Assembly: GCA_934591725.1 (NCBI GenBank)
Contig: CAKTPR010000051.1
Span: forward strand, 1 to 16,112
Reading direction: 5' to 3'
DNA: 16,112 nucleotides
From: an uncultured Oscillospiraceae bacterium
GTDB taxonomy: Bacteria > Bacillota > Clostridia > Oscillospirales > Oscillospiraceae
The position numbers and the translations under genes are program-made. Positions 1-6,687 of the stretch are shown here, one piece after another. Every line of letters starts with the position of its first letter. Position 1 is the stretch's first letter. The notes beneath the pieces were generated by a model. It saw only the letters and a list, made by a program, of their open reading frames with translations. It was not told the DNA's origin and ran no database searches.

Positions 1-16
1 TGTTTTTTAGAAATCG

Positions 17-33
17 TGTCGAAATTTGTCGAA
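17..33 (+). promoter_or_regulatory. Tandem candidate Spo0A boxes
   Basis: Two exact copies of TGTCGAA lie at 17-23 and 27-33, in the same orientation and 10 bp apart, one helical turn. TGTCGAA is the core of the 0A box bound by Spo0A in Bacillus and Clostridium, and a sporulation sigma factor in this window makes Spo0A likely in this organism. The target gene would lie left of the window or is not visible. A seven-base motif is weak evidence alone; the exact repeat with helical spacing raises it. Confidence 0.4.
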
Positions 34-61
34 TTACCATATTGTTCCAAATACGGTTCTG

Positions 62-100
62 AAAGTGCCGCGCCGCAATAATAATGCAGCGCGGCACTTT
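62..100 (-). terminator. Hairpin terminator after the CotH/VTC/DUF4956 operon
   Basis: A perfect 12-bp stem (62-73 with 89-100) of GC-rich core flanked by AAA/TTT encloses a 15-nt loop, 20 bases beyond the stop codon of the leftward operon. The T run after the stem on the minus strand is only three bases, and those bases are part of the stem, so termination may be modest. The symmetric A/T ends would also let it work for a transcript arriving from the left. Confidence 0.6.
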
Positions 101-119
101 GGTTCTTTCGCAAGTAATT

Positions 120-782
120 TTACATCATATCGCGATCGGCTTCGCGGCCGCAGCTGACGGTGAGGTTCCCGTTGCGGCAGCGCAGCGCGTCGATAAAGTC
201 TTTGCTGATGTCCTTTCCGCGCAGGCGGATGTTGTAGGTAAGCTCATAGAGCGTACCCATGTTGGTGGTGCGCACACGGATAAGCTCGTGCTCAAGCGTG
301 TACTCATTGAGCAGGTCGTCAAACAGCCCGTCGTAGTCGAGATTCTCCGGGATGGTTATCTTGAGCTGGCGCTCGGATGGACTGTTCTGGCCGAAGCGGA
401 AGCGTTCGAGCAGCAGCAGGAACAGCGAGATTATCACGAAGAACAGCCCCGCAATGGCAACGTAGCCCATGCCGCAGGCAAGGCCGAGCGCAACGGAGAA
501 GAACAGCCCCGTTATCTCCTTTGCGCTGCCGGGTACGCTGCGGAAGCGCACCAGCGCGAAGGTGCCGGCGACGGCAAGCCCCGCGCCGATGTTGCCGTTG
601 ACGAGCATGATTATGAGCGCGACGACGGGCGGCAGCATCGCCAGCGACAGCGTGAGCGAGCCGGTATGGTGGCCGTGCGCGGTGAAAACGAGCGCCGTGA
701 GCACTCCGAGGGCAAGCGAGGAAAAGATGCAGATAAGAAAGCTCTGCAGGGTGATGCTTTCGGTAATGACGCTGTTAAGCAA
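120..782 (-). CDS. DUF4956 membrane protein
   Basis: This 220-residue protein matches the DUF4956 layout. Hydrophobic segments lie near residues 14-34, 44-62, 65-80 and 92-126, with the family-typical loop ALVRFRSVPGSAKEI (about 76-90). A soluble, probably cytoplasmic domain follows (about 140-215). The start is TTG; GGAG lies 9 bases upstream of it and the first 8 bases overlap the end of the VTC gene, so translation is probably coupled. Members of this family often sit next to VTC-domain genes. By analogy with eukaryotic VTC complexes, where a small membrane subunit accompanies the polymerase domain, I infer that it anchors the VTC protein or forms the exit channel for its product. The biochemical function is unknown. 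It is the last gene of the operon. Confidence 0.85.
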   Translation of the reverse strand: MLNSVITESITLQSFLICIFSSLALGVLTALVFTAHGHHTGSLTLSLAMLPPVVALIIMLVNGNIGAGLAVAGTFALVRFRSVPGSAKEITGLFFSVALGLACGMGYVAIAGLFFVIISLFLLLLERFRFGQNSPSERQLKITIPENLDYDGLFDDLLNEYTLEHELIRVRTTNMGTLYELTYNIRLRGKDISKDFIDALRCRNGNLTVSCGREADRDMM

Positions 783-1497
783 TTGTGATCACTCCATCAA
801 AATATTTTTGTACAAGCCCGGACTTATAGCAGCTGCCGTATTTTGAAAAGCCGGTCGGGAACACCTCAAGGCGGCTGAGCATAGCGGCGAGCCACAGCGG
901 GGCGGCGTCCGGTATTTTTATCTCCATGAGCACCTGACCGGCATCGAGCAGCTGCGTACCGTGCGTACCGTCGCAGAGACTGAGCCCGTCCTCCCGCCAG
1001 CGTATGCCGCGGTCGAAGGTGAAGCGCAGCTCGGAAGCTCCGTCGGCGACGTAGGCTTCGCGGTCGCAGGCGATGTATATTTTCGGCGCGGGAGAGTGCA
1101 TTTGCAGGAACCAGTCTATCTCCCGGCAGACCTGACTGTCCTCCGGCGCGGGGGAGCGCCCGGCGAGCCACTCCTCGGCGCGCTGCGCGGTCGTCTGTAC
1201 GCGGCGCTTGTAGACCGTGCCCTTGAACTTTTTCTTGAGTTCGACAAACACTGTGCCGTCAGGCGCGGGCACGCCGTAGCTGCGCACCCTGAGCTTCTCC
1301 TTGTACACGGGCGCTTCTATCGAGCGGCGGATAAGCTCGTAATCATCGCTGTCATAATAGACGCTGCACACGGTGCTGCGGAAATACTCGTCCGGGATGA
1401 GCCGCGGCGAAAGCTCCGCCCACAGCGCATCAAAACGCTCCGGTGAGAGGAGGTATTTCTTTTCGTTCCTTTTGAAGGTCAGCCTTGTGTTGTTCAT
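775..1497 (-). CDS. VTC-domain polyphosphate polymerase-like protein
   Basis: This is a 240-residue protein made only of a VTC catalytic domain, with no SPX domain and no membrane segment, so it is cytosolic or bound through a partner. The charged tunnel residues of the family are visible in order: RNEKKYLL (K13/K14), KLRVRSYG (R70, R72), VELKKK (E86, K88), YKRR (K97), DREAY (R146), TFDR (R163), MEIKI (E192, K194) and SKYG (K219). In yeast Vtc4 the equivalent residues bind ATP and the polyphosphate chain and a Mn2+ ion. I therefore expect an intact enzyme transferring the ATP gamma-phosphate to polyphosphate, though some bacterial VTC-fold proteins may make other products. ATG overlaps the CotH stop as ATGA, and its last bases overlap the DUF4956 start, so all three proteins are probably made in step. 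Confidence 0.88.
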   Translation of the reverse strand: MNNTRLTFKRNEKKYLLSPERFDALWAELSPRLIPDEYFRSTVCSVYYDSDDYELIRRSIEAPVYKEKLRVRSYGVPAPDGTVFVELKKKFKGTVYKRRVQTTAQRAEEWLAGRSPAPEDSQVCREIDWFLQMHSPAPKIYIACDREAYVADGASELRFTFDRGIRWREDGLSLCDGTHGTQLLDAGQVLMEIKIPDAAPLWLAAMLSRLEVFPTGFSKYGSCYKSGLVQKYFDGVITIA

Positions 1498-3914
1498 GCG
1501 CCGTCAATGCTCCCGAAGTAGTGGCTGCGCTCGCTGCCGCTCAGCCCGAAGATGAAGCAGAGTGCGTCAATGTTCTGCTGACGCCAGTCGCAGTCGTCGA
1601 CAAGGTACAGGAGCTGCTCAAGGCTCCACTCCCAGCTGCCGCGATCCTTGCCGTAGCGGGAGAAGTCGCGGTCCACCTCGGCGGAGAGCTCCTCGGTCAT
1701 TGTGCTTATCTCATTTATCACGGCCTCGTTTGAGAGCTTATCGCTCAGAAGCTCGGCGGCGCGGGTGAGGAAGCGATCCTTGAATCCGGCATTCTGCATG
1801 AGCGGAACGGCAAGGGAGGACACCTGAATATGAGCCACGCCATACTCGCTCAGAAGATTTGCGTACATTGCGCCCGGCGTAACAAAGGTCGCGTCAAGGT
1901 CATAGAACATGAAATGCCATTTCCCGTCGGCCTGTTCCGAGCGGCAGTAGCGCAGATTCCCGCTCGTGACGTCGGTGTTTGCGCAGAAGCCCTCCATTAT
2001 CAGCCAGTCGATAAGACCGTCCATATCCATCAGCGAAGCGAGATGCTCATAGTTTTCGTCAAGGCTCATGTCGTTCATATAAGCAAAGCGGATGATCTGG
2101 TCATAAAACTCCGTGCCGTACCCGGCGGGAGCCTCGATGACCTCGACGCTGTCGGGATCGACCCCGGCGACGGCGGCATAGAGATATTTGTTCGCTTTTT
2201 CCTTGAGCGTGTATATGCCGCTGTATTCACCGTTTACATACAGTACGCAGAAGATGCTGCGCTGGTTGATAACGTCCATGTCTGCCTTCTCGCACAGGCT
2301 CTGGCTCAGCTCATTGCGGATGATGGTCTGCTCCTGATCCTGTCCGGCGCGCAGCAGCAGATTCGTAAATTCAGTCGCCCCGCCGCCGAAGATGTCGTAC
2401 TGCAAGGTTTCCTGCCCGTAGGCGCCGCGGAAGCGCAGGGACATATTCTTTTTTGACATGATAAGGCTCGTCTCGCCGTTGAGTGAGACGCCGCAGGGTG
2501 CGGTGAAGCCGCCGTCGCCGCGGTACAGGGAGATGCTTGCCGGGAGCTCTACGCCCTTTGCCGGGCCGTTATACATCTGCGAAAACTCGGTAGTATTCTC
2601 GGAGACAAGGCTGACGACGGGCAGACTGTGCCCCTCGTTGATGATATAGCTCAGCATGAGCGTGCGGCTGGGCAGCGCGCCATCCTCGAAGCTGACAGCC
2701 TTCACAACGCCGGTGGAGCTGACGGTTATGGGCTCGGTATATTCGGGGCTCTTTTCGGTCGGCGTTGAGCCGTCGAGCGTATAGCGGACGGTGCCGGCAC
2801 CGGACAGCTCCACGGTCACGCCCTCGACCCCGTCAAAAACGCCGTCGGCCGTGAGGTTCACCGGCTTTGCCGCTACGCGGCGCGCGCCGTTGGCATTCGC
2901 TTTGCCGGGGCTGGGCTTTGCAAAATAGAACCAGCCGTTCTCACCGTCCATGCGGCCGAAGCTGCATTCATACGGGATATCGCGCAGGGCGGCATAGTCG
3001 ACGAGCTCCTCGCTGCGGCTCAGATAGAGCTGCTCGCATGAGGAATTGAGCGAGAACGAAGCAAGGTTATATACTCCGCTGCCGTCGTCGTCCGCACCGC
3101 AGAGGATAATGATCGTCCCGCCGGGGGCGAGGACGGAATCGGGCAGAGCGTACTTGCTCAGATCCTTGAGACTGTCGGACAGATAATAGCCTGAGAGCGA
3201 AATGTCGGAATCGGAAATGTTTTTAAGCTCGACCCAGTCGCAGTAGCCGGGAGCACCGGCGTAATAGGTCTTGGTATTCGCTACCATGACCTCGCTTATA
3301 ACGAGTGCGTCGGCAGGGGAGAGCGTTTCCTGAAGCGCGTCATAGCCAGCGGCGCTGTTTTCAAAGCCGGGCGTCGGATAAAGGGACTGCGCCCATTCGC
3401 CGTCAGCGCTGAGCGCCATGGAGACGTCGGCTTCCGTCCCGCCGCATGCGGCCTGATCGGCGACGCTTCCGGCGGGGGAGAGGAGATAGACCGTCTCATC
3501 CCCGGAGAGAGAGAAGTCCGTGTGAAGCTCGCTGCCGGACTTGTCCTTACCGGAAGCAAAGACGAGCAGGTATTCCCCCGACTCTATCGTGACGTCGGGG
3601 AAAGCCCAGCCCGGATCACCGGACTTGTCTGATATGCGCCAGCCGCTGAGACTGACGGCCTTGTCCGAGACGTTATGCAGCTCTATCCAATCGGAGAAGT
3701 CCCCGTCCTCGTCGCGCAGAACGGCGCGGTTCTTCTCCATAAGCTCGCTGATGATAACGCTGCTGCCTGTGCCCGCCTGCACTGCGGCGGGGCTGACCGG
3801 CGCATTTTCCTCCGCGGGAGATGCGGGAGACATATATATGCACACGGCCGCGATGACCGCCGCCGCGACGATAAGCGCAATGATGAGGATTATCTTTCTG
3901 TCCCTGCTGCCCAT
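1494..3914 (-). CDS. Membrane-anchored CotH-kinase protein with two lamin-tail domains
   Basis: This 806-residue protein has a basic N-terminus and one membrane helix (about 8-28) and then an extracytoplasmic body. Two lamin-tail domains follow (about 51-185 and 203-340), each starting with ISE and containing the DWIELHN/DWVELKN motif. A chitobiase C-terminal-like beta domain comes next (about 355-424, with YTLDGSTPTEKSPEY), and the CotH kinase domain fills about 430-760. CotH landmarks include KKNMSLRFRG (488-497), GEYSGIYTLKEK (562-573), NLRYCR near 653 and WHFMFYDLDATF (666-677), where D672 and D674 fit the metal-binding aspartates. CotH proteins are atypical kinases that phosphorylate coat proteins in Bacillus; the substrate here is unknown. 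The ATG at 3914 has GGAGG five bases upstream. It is first in the operon, and close relatives commonly accompany VTC and DUF4956 genes. Confidence 0.9.
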   Translation of the reverse strand: MGSRDRKIILIIALIVAAAVIAAVCIYMSPASPAEENAPVSPAAVQAGTGSSVIISELMEKNRAVLRDEDGDFSDWIELHNVSDKAVSLSGWRISDKSGDPGWAFPDVTIESGEYLLVFASGKDKSGSELHTDFSLSGDETVYLLSPAGSVADQAACGGTEADVSMALSADGEWAQSLYPTPGFENSAAGYDALQETLSPADALVISEVMVANTKTYYAGAPGYCDWVELKNISDSDISLSGYYLSDSLKDLSKYALPDSVLAPGGTIIILCGADDDGSGVYNLASFSLNSSCEQLYLSRSEELVDYAALRDIPYECSFGRMDGENGWFYFAKPSPGKANANGARRVAAKPVNLTADGVFDGVEGVTVELSGAGTVRYTLDGSTPTEKSPEYTEPITVSSTGVVKAVSFEDGALPSRTLMLSYIINEGHSLPVVSLVSENTTEFSQMYNGPAKGVELPASISLYRGDGGFTAPCGVSLNGETSLIMSKKNMSLRFRGAYGQETLQYDIFGGGATEFTNLLLRAGQDQEQTIIRNELSQSLCEKADMDVINQRSIFCVLYVNGEYSGIYTLKEKANKYLYAAVAGVDPDSVEVIEAPAGYGTEFYDQIIRFAYMNDMSLDENYEHLASLMDMDGLIDWLIMEGFCANTDVTSGNLRYCRSEQADGKWHFMFYDLDATFVTPGAMYANLLSEYGVAHIQVSSLAVPLMQNAGFKDRFLTRAAELLSDKLSNEAVINEISTMTEELSAEVDRDFSRYGKDRGSWEWSLEQLLYLVDDCDWRQQNIDALCFIFGLSGSERSHYFGSIDGA

Positions 3915-3945
3915 TTGTTCCTCCGTGGAGATAAAATATCAGTAT

Positions 3946-3975
3946 ATTATACTTCCAAAACGGGCTCCGTGTCAA
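3946..3975 (-). promoter_or_regulatory. Sigma-A promoter of the CotH-VTC-DUF4956 operon
   Basis: On the minus strand TTGACA (3970-3975) and TATAAT (3946-3951) are both perfect, separated by 18 bp. Transcription should start near 3939, leaving a leader of about 25 nt before the CotH start. No operator or riboswitch fits in this leader. Confidence 0.8.
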
Positions 3976-3990
3976 TCTGAATAAAGCCCC

Positions 3991-4019
3991 TTGCAAAGCC
4001 CGGAAATTTGGGATAGAAT
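3991..4019 (+). promoter_or_regulatory. Sigma-A promoter of xpt
   Basis: TTGCAA (3991-3996), a 17-bp spacer and TAGAAT (4014-4019) give a good vegetative promoter. The start site near 4026 leaves a leader of about 60 nt, too short for a purine aptamer plus expression platform. Its -35 lies only 15 bp from the -35 of the divergent CotH operon promoter. Confidence 0.7.
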
Positions 4020-4084
4020 ACACGACATATTCATACACGCATTTACTCATTCCGGCACGAAATTTTGAGCGGAGGGACAATGAC

Positions 4085-4654
4085 ATGGAGCTTCTTGAAC
4101 AGAGAATACTGACTGACGGAAAGGTGCTGCCCGGCGGGATACTCAAGGTGGACGGCTTCCTCAACCATCAGATAGACCCGCAGCTGCTGTATGAGATGGC
4201 GCTTGAGTTTAAGCGTCTGTACGACGGCGCAGGCATAAACAAGATCCTGACTATCGAGGCCTCCGGCATAGCCATGGCCGCGATGACGGGCTATGTGTTC
4301 TCCTGCCCGCTGGTTTTTGCCAAGAAGAGCAAAACGAAGAATATATCCAATAATGTCTACTCCGTCGAGGTCGCGTCCTTCACCCACGGGAACACCAACA
4401 CCGTCGTCGTCTCCAAGGAGTATCTGTCGGCTAAGGATCGCGTGCTGATCGTTGACGATTTCCTCGCGACCGGCGCGGCGCTTGTCGGGCTCAAAGCACT
4501 CGTCGAGCAGGCGGGCGGTGTTGTAGTCGGCGCGGGCATCGCGGTGGAGAAGGTCTTCCAGGGCGGCGGCGATATGCTCCGCTCGCAGGGGCTGCGCGTC
4601 GAGTCGCTCGCGAAGATCGCCTCGATGGATGACCATGGCCTCAAATTCTGCTGA
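4085..4654 (+). CDS. xpt: Xanthine phosphoribosyltransferase
   Basis: This enzyme converts xanthine and PRPP to XMP in cytosolic purine salvage. The 189 residues match the usual 190-residue length of Firmicute Xpt. The N-terminal stretch with DGKVLPGGILKVDGFLNHQID (split here as DGKVLPGGIL and KVDGFLNHQID, 11-31), the IEASGIA motif (57-63) and the PRPP-binding loop VLIVDDFLATGAAL (120-133) are characteristic and intact. The ATG is chosen because GGAGGG (4071-4076) stands eight bases upstream; an out-of-frame ATG at 4080 is too close. It is monocistronic with its own promoter. In Bacillus subtilis xpt is under a guanine riboswitch; here it is not, and the riboswitch instead controls the nucleoside transporter downstream. 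Confidence 0.95.
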   Translation: MELLEQRILTDGKVLPGGILKVDGFLNHQIDPQLLYEMALEFKRLYDGAGINKILTIEASGIAMAAMTGYVFSCPLVFAKKSKTKNISNNVYSVEVASFTHGNTNTVVVSKEYLSAKDRVLIVDDFLATGAALVGLKALVEQAGGVVVGAGIAVEKVFQGGGDMLRSQGLRVESLAKIASMDDHGLKFC

Positions 4655-4675
4655 GGATAAAAACGCCGCCCCGGC

Positions 4676-4704
4676 TTGACATAAGGCGGAGCGGAAGGTA
4701 TAAT
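4676..4704 (+). promoter_or_regulatory. Consensus sigma-A promoter for the intergenic RNA
   Basis: TTGACA (4676-4681) and TATAAT (4699-4704) are both exact and separated by the optimal 17 bp, the best promoter on the plus strand of this window. It points into a region with no convincing reading frame, which argues for strong transcription of a noncoding RNA starting near 4711. Confidence 0.85.
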
Positions 4705-4710
4705 AAACAT

Positions 4711-4914
4711 GAAAAAGGTGCTGCGACAAGCGGTCAGCTCTTTCAGGTTACAAGGTTATAGCGAAACTATAAGATCGTCACTTGGCCGAGTGGCGATCTT
4801 GCTTTATCCTCACAGTTACAACCAAACCGAAAATATGTAACGTTATGATGATAGGCATTATGCTTCACCCCCTCTCGGGTGGTGTAGCTGACCGCCTGCC
4901 GTTGTGCAGCACCC
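4711..4914 (+). ncRNA. Structured intergenic RNA, raiA-motif-like candidate
   Basis: Downstream of a perfect promoter lies a roughly 200-nt stretch whose two ends pair: 4717-4724 with 4906-4913 (8 bp), 4726-4729 with 4902-4905, and 4730-4739 with 4886-4895 (10 bp, perfect). That makes 22 base pairs interrupted by one unpaired base on the 5' side and six on the 3' side. Inside are hairpins at 4756-4772 (TTATAG/CTATAA), at 4773-4798 (GATCG, CACT paired with AGTG, CGATC), at 4814-4840 (GTTACA/TGTAAC) and at about 4866-4881 (CACCC/GGGTG). GTTACA occurs twice, so alternative pairing with TGTAAC is possible. Such a closing stem around a multibranch core, with its own promoter, resembles the raiA-motif RNAs of Firmicutes; the length fits, but I cannot confirm the family. 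A T run at 4949-4954 may mark the 3' end. SRP RNA, tmRNA and RNase P signatures were not seen. Confidence 0.72.
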
Positions 4915-4997
4915 CGGTACTGAATCGCACCATTATTAAAATACCATATTTTTTAGCAAATTACAAGGTAATATGCCCTGAGCCGCACTTGTGCAGC

Positions 4998-5029
4998 TTT
5001 GACAAATCGTGGCGTCGAAAAATGTCAAA
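4998..5029 (+). promoter_or_regulatory. Inverted repeat and 0A-like boxes before the riboswitch promoter
   Basis: TTTGACA (4998-5004) and TGTCAAA (5023-5029) form a perfect 7-bp inverted repeat 18 bp apart. Overlapping this, CGTCGAA (5013-5019) and TGTCAAA (5023-5029) are each one mismatch from the Spo0A box and again 10 bp apart, as in the pair at the left edge of the window. The site lies 19 bp upstream of the -35 of the transporter transcript, a place where an activator or repressor could act. No regulator is encoded nearby. Confidence 0.3.
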
Positions 5030-5047
5030 ATCGTAGAAAAACCATAC

Positions 5048-5076
5048 TTGACTTTTTGGCGCGCGGCTGTTAGCAT
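5048..5076 (+). promoter_or_regulatory. Promoter of the guanine riboswitch / nucleoside transporter operon
   Basis: TTGACT (5048-5053), 17 bp, TAGCAT (5071-5076). The -35 is near consensus and the -10 matches four of six bases. Transcription from about 5083 would include the whole riboswitch. Confidence 0.6.
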
Positions 5077-5100
5077 AAAGGCACGAACCAATTGAATACC

Positions 5101-5252
5101 GCTTCGATATATAGCAAATGATATGGATTTGAAGTTTCTACCCGGACGCCGTAAATGACCGGACTATCGATGCTGAGCTTCGGCTCGCCGCTTCCCCAGC
5201 GGTGGGTTGATGTGTGCTTTGCATCGGCAGTGAATACGGCCGGTGCTTTTTT
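5101..5252 (+). promoter_or_regulatory. Guanine (purine) riboswitch with transcription-termination platform
   Basis: The aptamer (about 5101-5173) shows the purine riboswitch core: J1/2 TATAG, P2 CAAAT/ATTTG around loop GATATGG, the J2/3 block AAGTTTCTACC, loop GCCGTAAAT in P3, and the closing ACTATCGA. The specificity position in GACTATC is C, which predicts guanine rather than adenine. P1 is formed by TCGATA (5104-5109) with TATCGA (5165-5170). Two small hairpins follow (5175-5186 with a TTCG loop; 5188-5202) and then a terminator. CGATGC (5168-5173), which includes part of the P1 3' strand, is complementary to GCATCG (5221-5226), the 5' arm of the terminator, so P1 and antiterminator exclude each other. 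Guanine should stabilise P1 and turn the transporter operon off. Confidence 0.93.
5221..5252 (+). terminator. Riboswitch-controlled intrinsic terminator
   Basis: GCATCGGC (5221-5228) pairs with GCCGGTGC (5239-5246) in eight base pairs including one T-G, over a 10-nt loop, followed directly by six T. It is the expression platform of the guanine riboswitch and lies 61 bases before the BMP start codon. Confidence 0.9.
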
Positions 5253-5313
5253 CGTATCTTCACCGCACTGCGGTTTAGATAAATTATAAAAAATTATCGA
5301 GGAGACTGAACAA

Positions 5314-6609
5314 ATGAAGAAGATCGTTGCTCTGCTCATGGCTCTGTGCATGGTATTTGCACTGTGCGCCTGCGGTCAGTCCGCAGCACCCGCTGCAACC
5401 GAGGCCCCTGCGGCTGACTCTGCTGCCGATGCTCCCGCTGTCGACGCGACTGCCGCTTCCGATCTGAAGGTCGGCTTTATTTTCCTGCATGATGAAAACT
5501 CCACCTATGACCTCAACTTCATGAACGGCGCCAAGGAAGCCTGCGCGAACCTCGGCCTGAGCGATGATCAGGTCATCTTCCGCACCAACATTCCCGAAGG
5601 CCAGGAGTGCTACGACGCAGCGGCTGAGCTCGCCGACGCCGGCTGCAATGTCATCTTTGCCGACTCCTTCGGCCATGAGGACTTCATGATCCAGGCCGCA
5701 AAGGAATTCCCTGAGGTTCAGTTCTGCCACGCTACCGGTACCAAGGCTCACACCGAGGGCATTGCAAACTACCACAACGCATTCGCTTCCATCTATGAAG
5801 GCCGTTACCTCGCCGGTGTCGCTGCCGGTCTCAAGCTCAACGAGATGATCGCAAACGGTGACTTCACCGAGGACGAGGCCAAGATCGGCTATGTCGGCGC
5901 ATTCACCTACGCAGAAGTCGTTTCCGGTTACACCTCCTTCTTCCTCGGCGCACGCTCCGTCTGCCCCACCGCTACCATGGAAGTGACCTTCACCGGTTCC
6001 TGGTACGATGAGACCGCTGAGAAGGAAGCTGCAAACAAGCTCATCGGCAACGGCTGCAAGCTCATCAGCCAGCACGCTGACTCCATGGGCGCTCCCACCG
6101 CATGCGAGACCGCCGGTGTCCCCAACGTTTCCTACAACGGCTCCACCGAGGCTGCCTGCCCCAACACCTTCATCGTCTCCTCCCGCATCAACTGGGCTCC
6201 CTACTATGAGTACGCTATCACCGCTGTCATGAACGGCGAAGCTATCGACGCTGACTGGACCGGCACCCTTGCCACCGGCTCCGTCGTCCTCACCGACATC
6301 AACACCAACGTCGCTGCCGAGGGCACTGCCGAGGCAATTGCCGACGTCACCGCAAAGCTCGAATCCGGCGAACTCCAGGTCTTTGACTGCTCCGTCTTCA
6401 CCGTCTCCGGCGACAACGTGACCGACGCCATGACCGTTGACGCTGACGGCCACGTCACCTCCTACCTCGCAGACGTCGACACTGACGCTGCCTACACCGG
6501 CGACACCGAGGCTGTCGAGGACGGCGCTTTCAAGGAGTCCACCTTCCGCGCAGCTCCTTACTTTGATCTCAAGATCGACGGCATCACCCTTCTTGACACC
6601 GCATTCTAA
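5314..6609 (+). CDS. BMP-family nucleoside-binding lipoprotein of an ABC importer
   Basis: This is the extracellular binding protein that captures purine nucleosides and delivers them to the permeases encoded downstream. The 431 residues begin with a lipoprotein signal peptide whose lipobox ALCAC puts the lipidated cysteine at residue 20. An Ala/Pro-rich linker (about 22-50) tethers the BMP/PnrA fold, which starts at LKVGFIFLHDENSTYDLNF and has VIFADSFGHEDF and IGYVGAFTYAEVVSGY. GGAG lies upstream of the ATG. Family members bind guanosine, inosine and related nucleosides (BmpA/PnrA, YufN-type); the guanine riboswitch supports purines here. Codon use is strongly biased to a few C-ending codons compared with neighbouring genes, a sign of high expression. 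A strong terminator follows the gene, as expected for a binding protein made in excess. Confidence 0.93.
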   Translation: MKKIVALLMALCMVFALCACGQSAAPAATEAPAADSAADAPAVDATAASDLKVGFIFLHDENSTYDLNFMNGAKEACANLGLSDDQVIFRTNIPEGQECYDAAAELADAGCNVIFADSFGHEDFMIQAAKEFPEVQFCHATGTKAHTEGIANYHNAFASIYEGRYLAGVAAGLKLNEMIANGDFTEDEAKIGYVGAFTYAEVVSGYTSFFLGARSVCPTATMEVTFTGSWYDETAEKEAANKLIGNGCKLISQHADSMGAPTACETAGVPNVSYNGSTEAACPNTFIVSSRINWAPYYEYAITAVMNGEAIDADWTGTLATGSVVLTDINTNVAAEGTAEAIADVTAKLESGELQVFDCSVFTVSGDNVTDAMTVDADGHVTSYLADVDTDAAYTGDTEAVEDGAFKESTFRAAPYFDLKIDGITLLDTAF

Positions 6610-6637
6610 TTGAACCGCATCTGACTGTTACTGCAGG

Positions 6638-6677
6638 CGGGCAGCGCAATGACAATTTAATTGCGCTGCCCGTTTTT
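6638..6677 (+). terminator. Strong intrinsic terminator inside the transporter operon
   Basis: A perfect 13-bp stem (6638-6650 with 6660-6672), 9-nt loop, then five T. It stands 28 bases after the BMP gene and before the ATPase gene, and probably terminates most transcripts while some read through, setting a high binding-protein to transporter ratio. Confidence 0.9.
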
Positions 6678-6687
6678 ACCATTGACC

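Noticed and set aside
4020..4084. Purine riboswitch before xpt, as in Bacillus
   Set aside because: The leader is about 60 nt and contains neither the TTTCTACC block nor the P1-P3 arrangement.
4665..4689. Hairpin CCGCC/GGCGG as terminator of xpt
   Set aside because: Only five base pairs with a long loop, no T run, and it overlaps the consensus promoter of the intergenic RNA.
4711..4914. SRP RNA, tmRNA, RNase P or 6S RNA as identity of the intergenic RNA
   Set aside because: The SRP tetraloop region, tmRNA tRNA-like ends and RNase P core sequences are absent, and the branched interior does not fit the single long bulged hairpin of 6S RNA.
4782..5036. Short plus-strand open frame of 84 residues between xpt and the riboswitch
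   Set aside because: It lies mostly within the structured RNA, has no good ribosome binding site and resembles no protein family I know.
5284..6453. 389-residue open frame antisense to the BMP lipoprotein gene
   Set aside because: It mirrors the strong codon bias of the real gene, is rich in Gly/Val/Asp without domain features, and lacks a plausible ribosome binding site and promoter.
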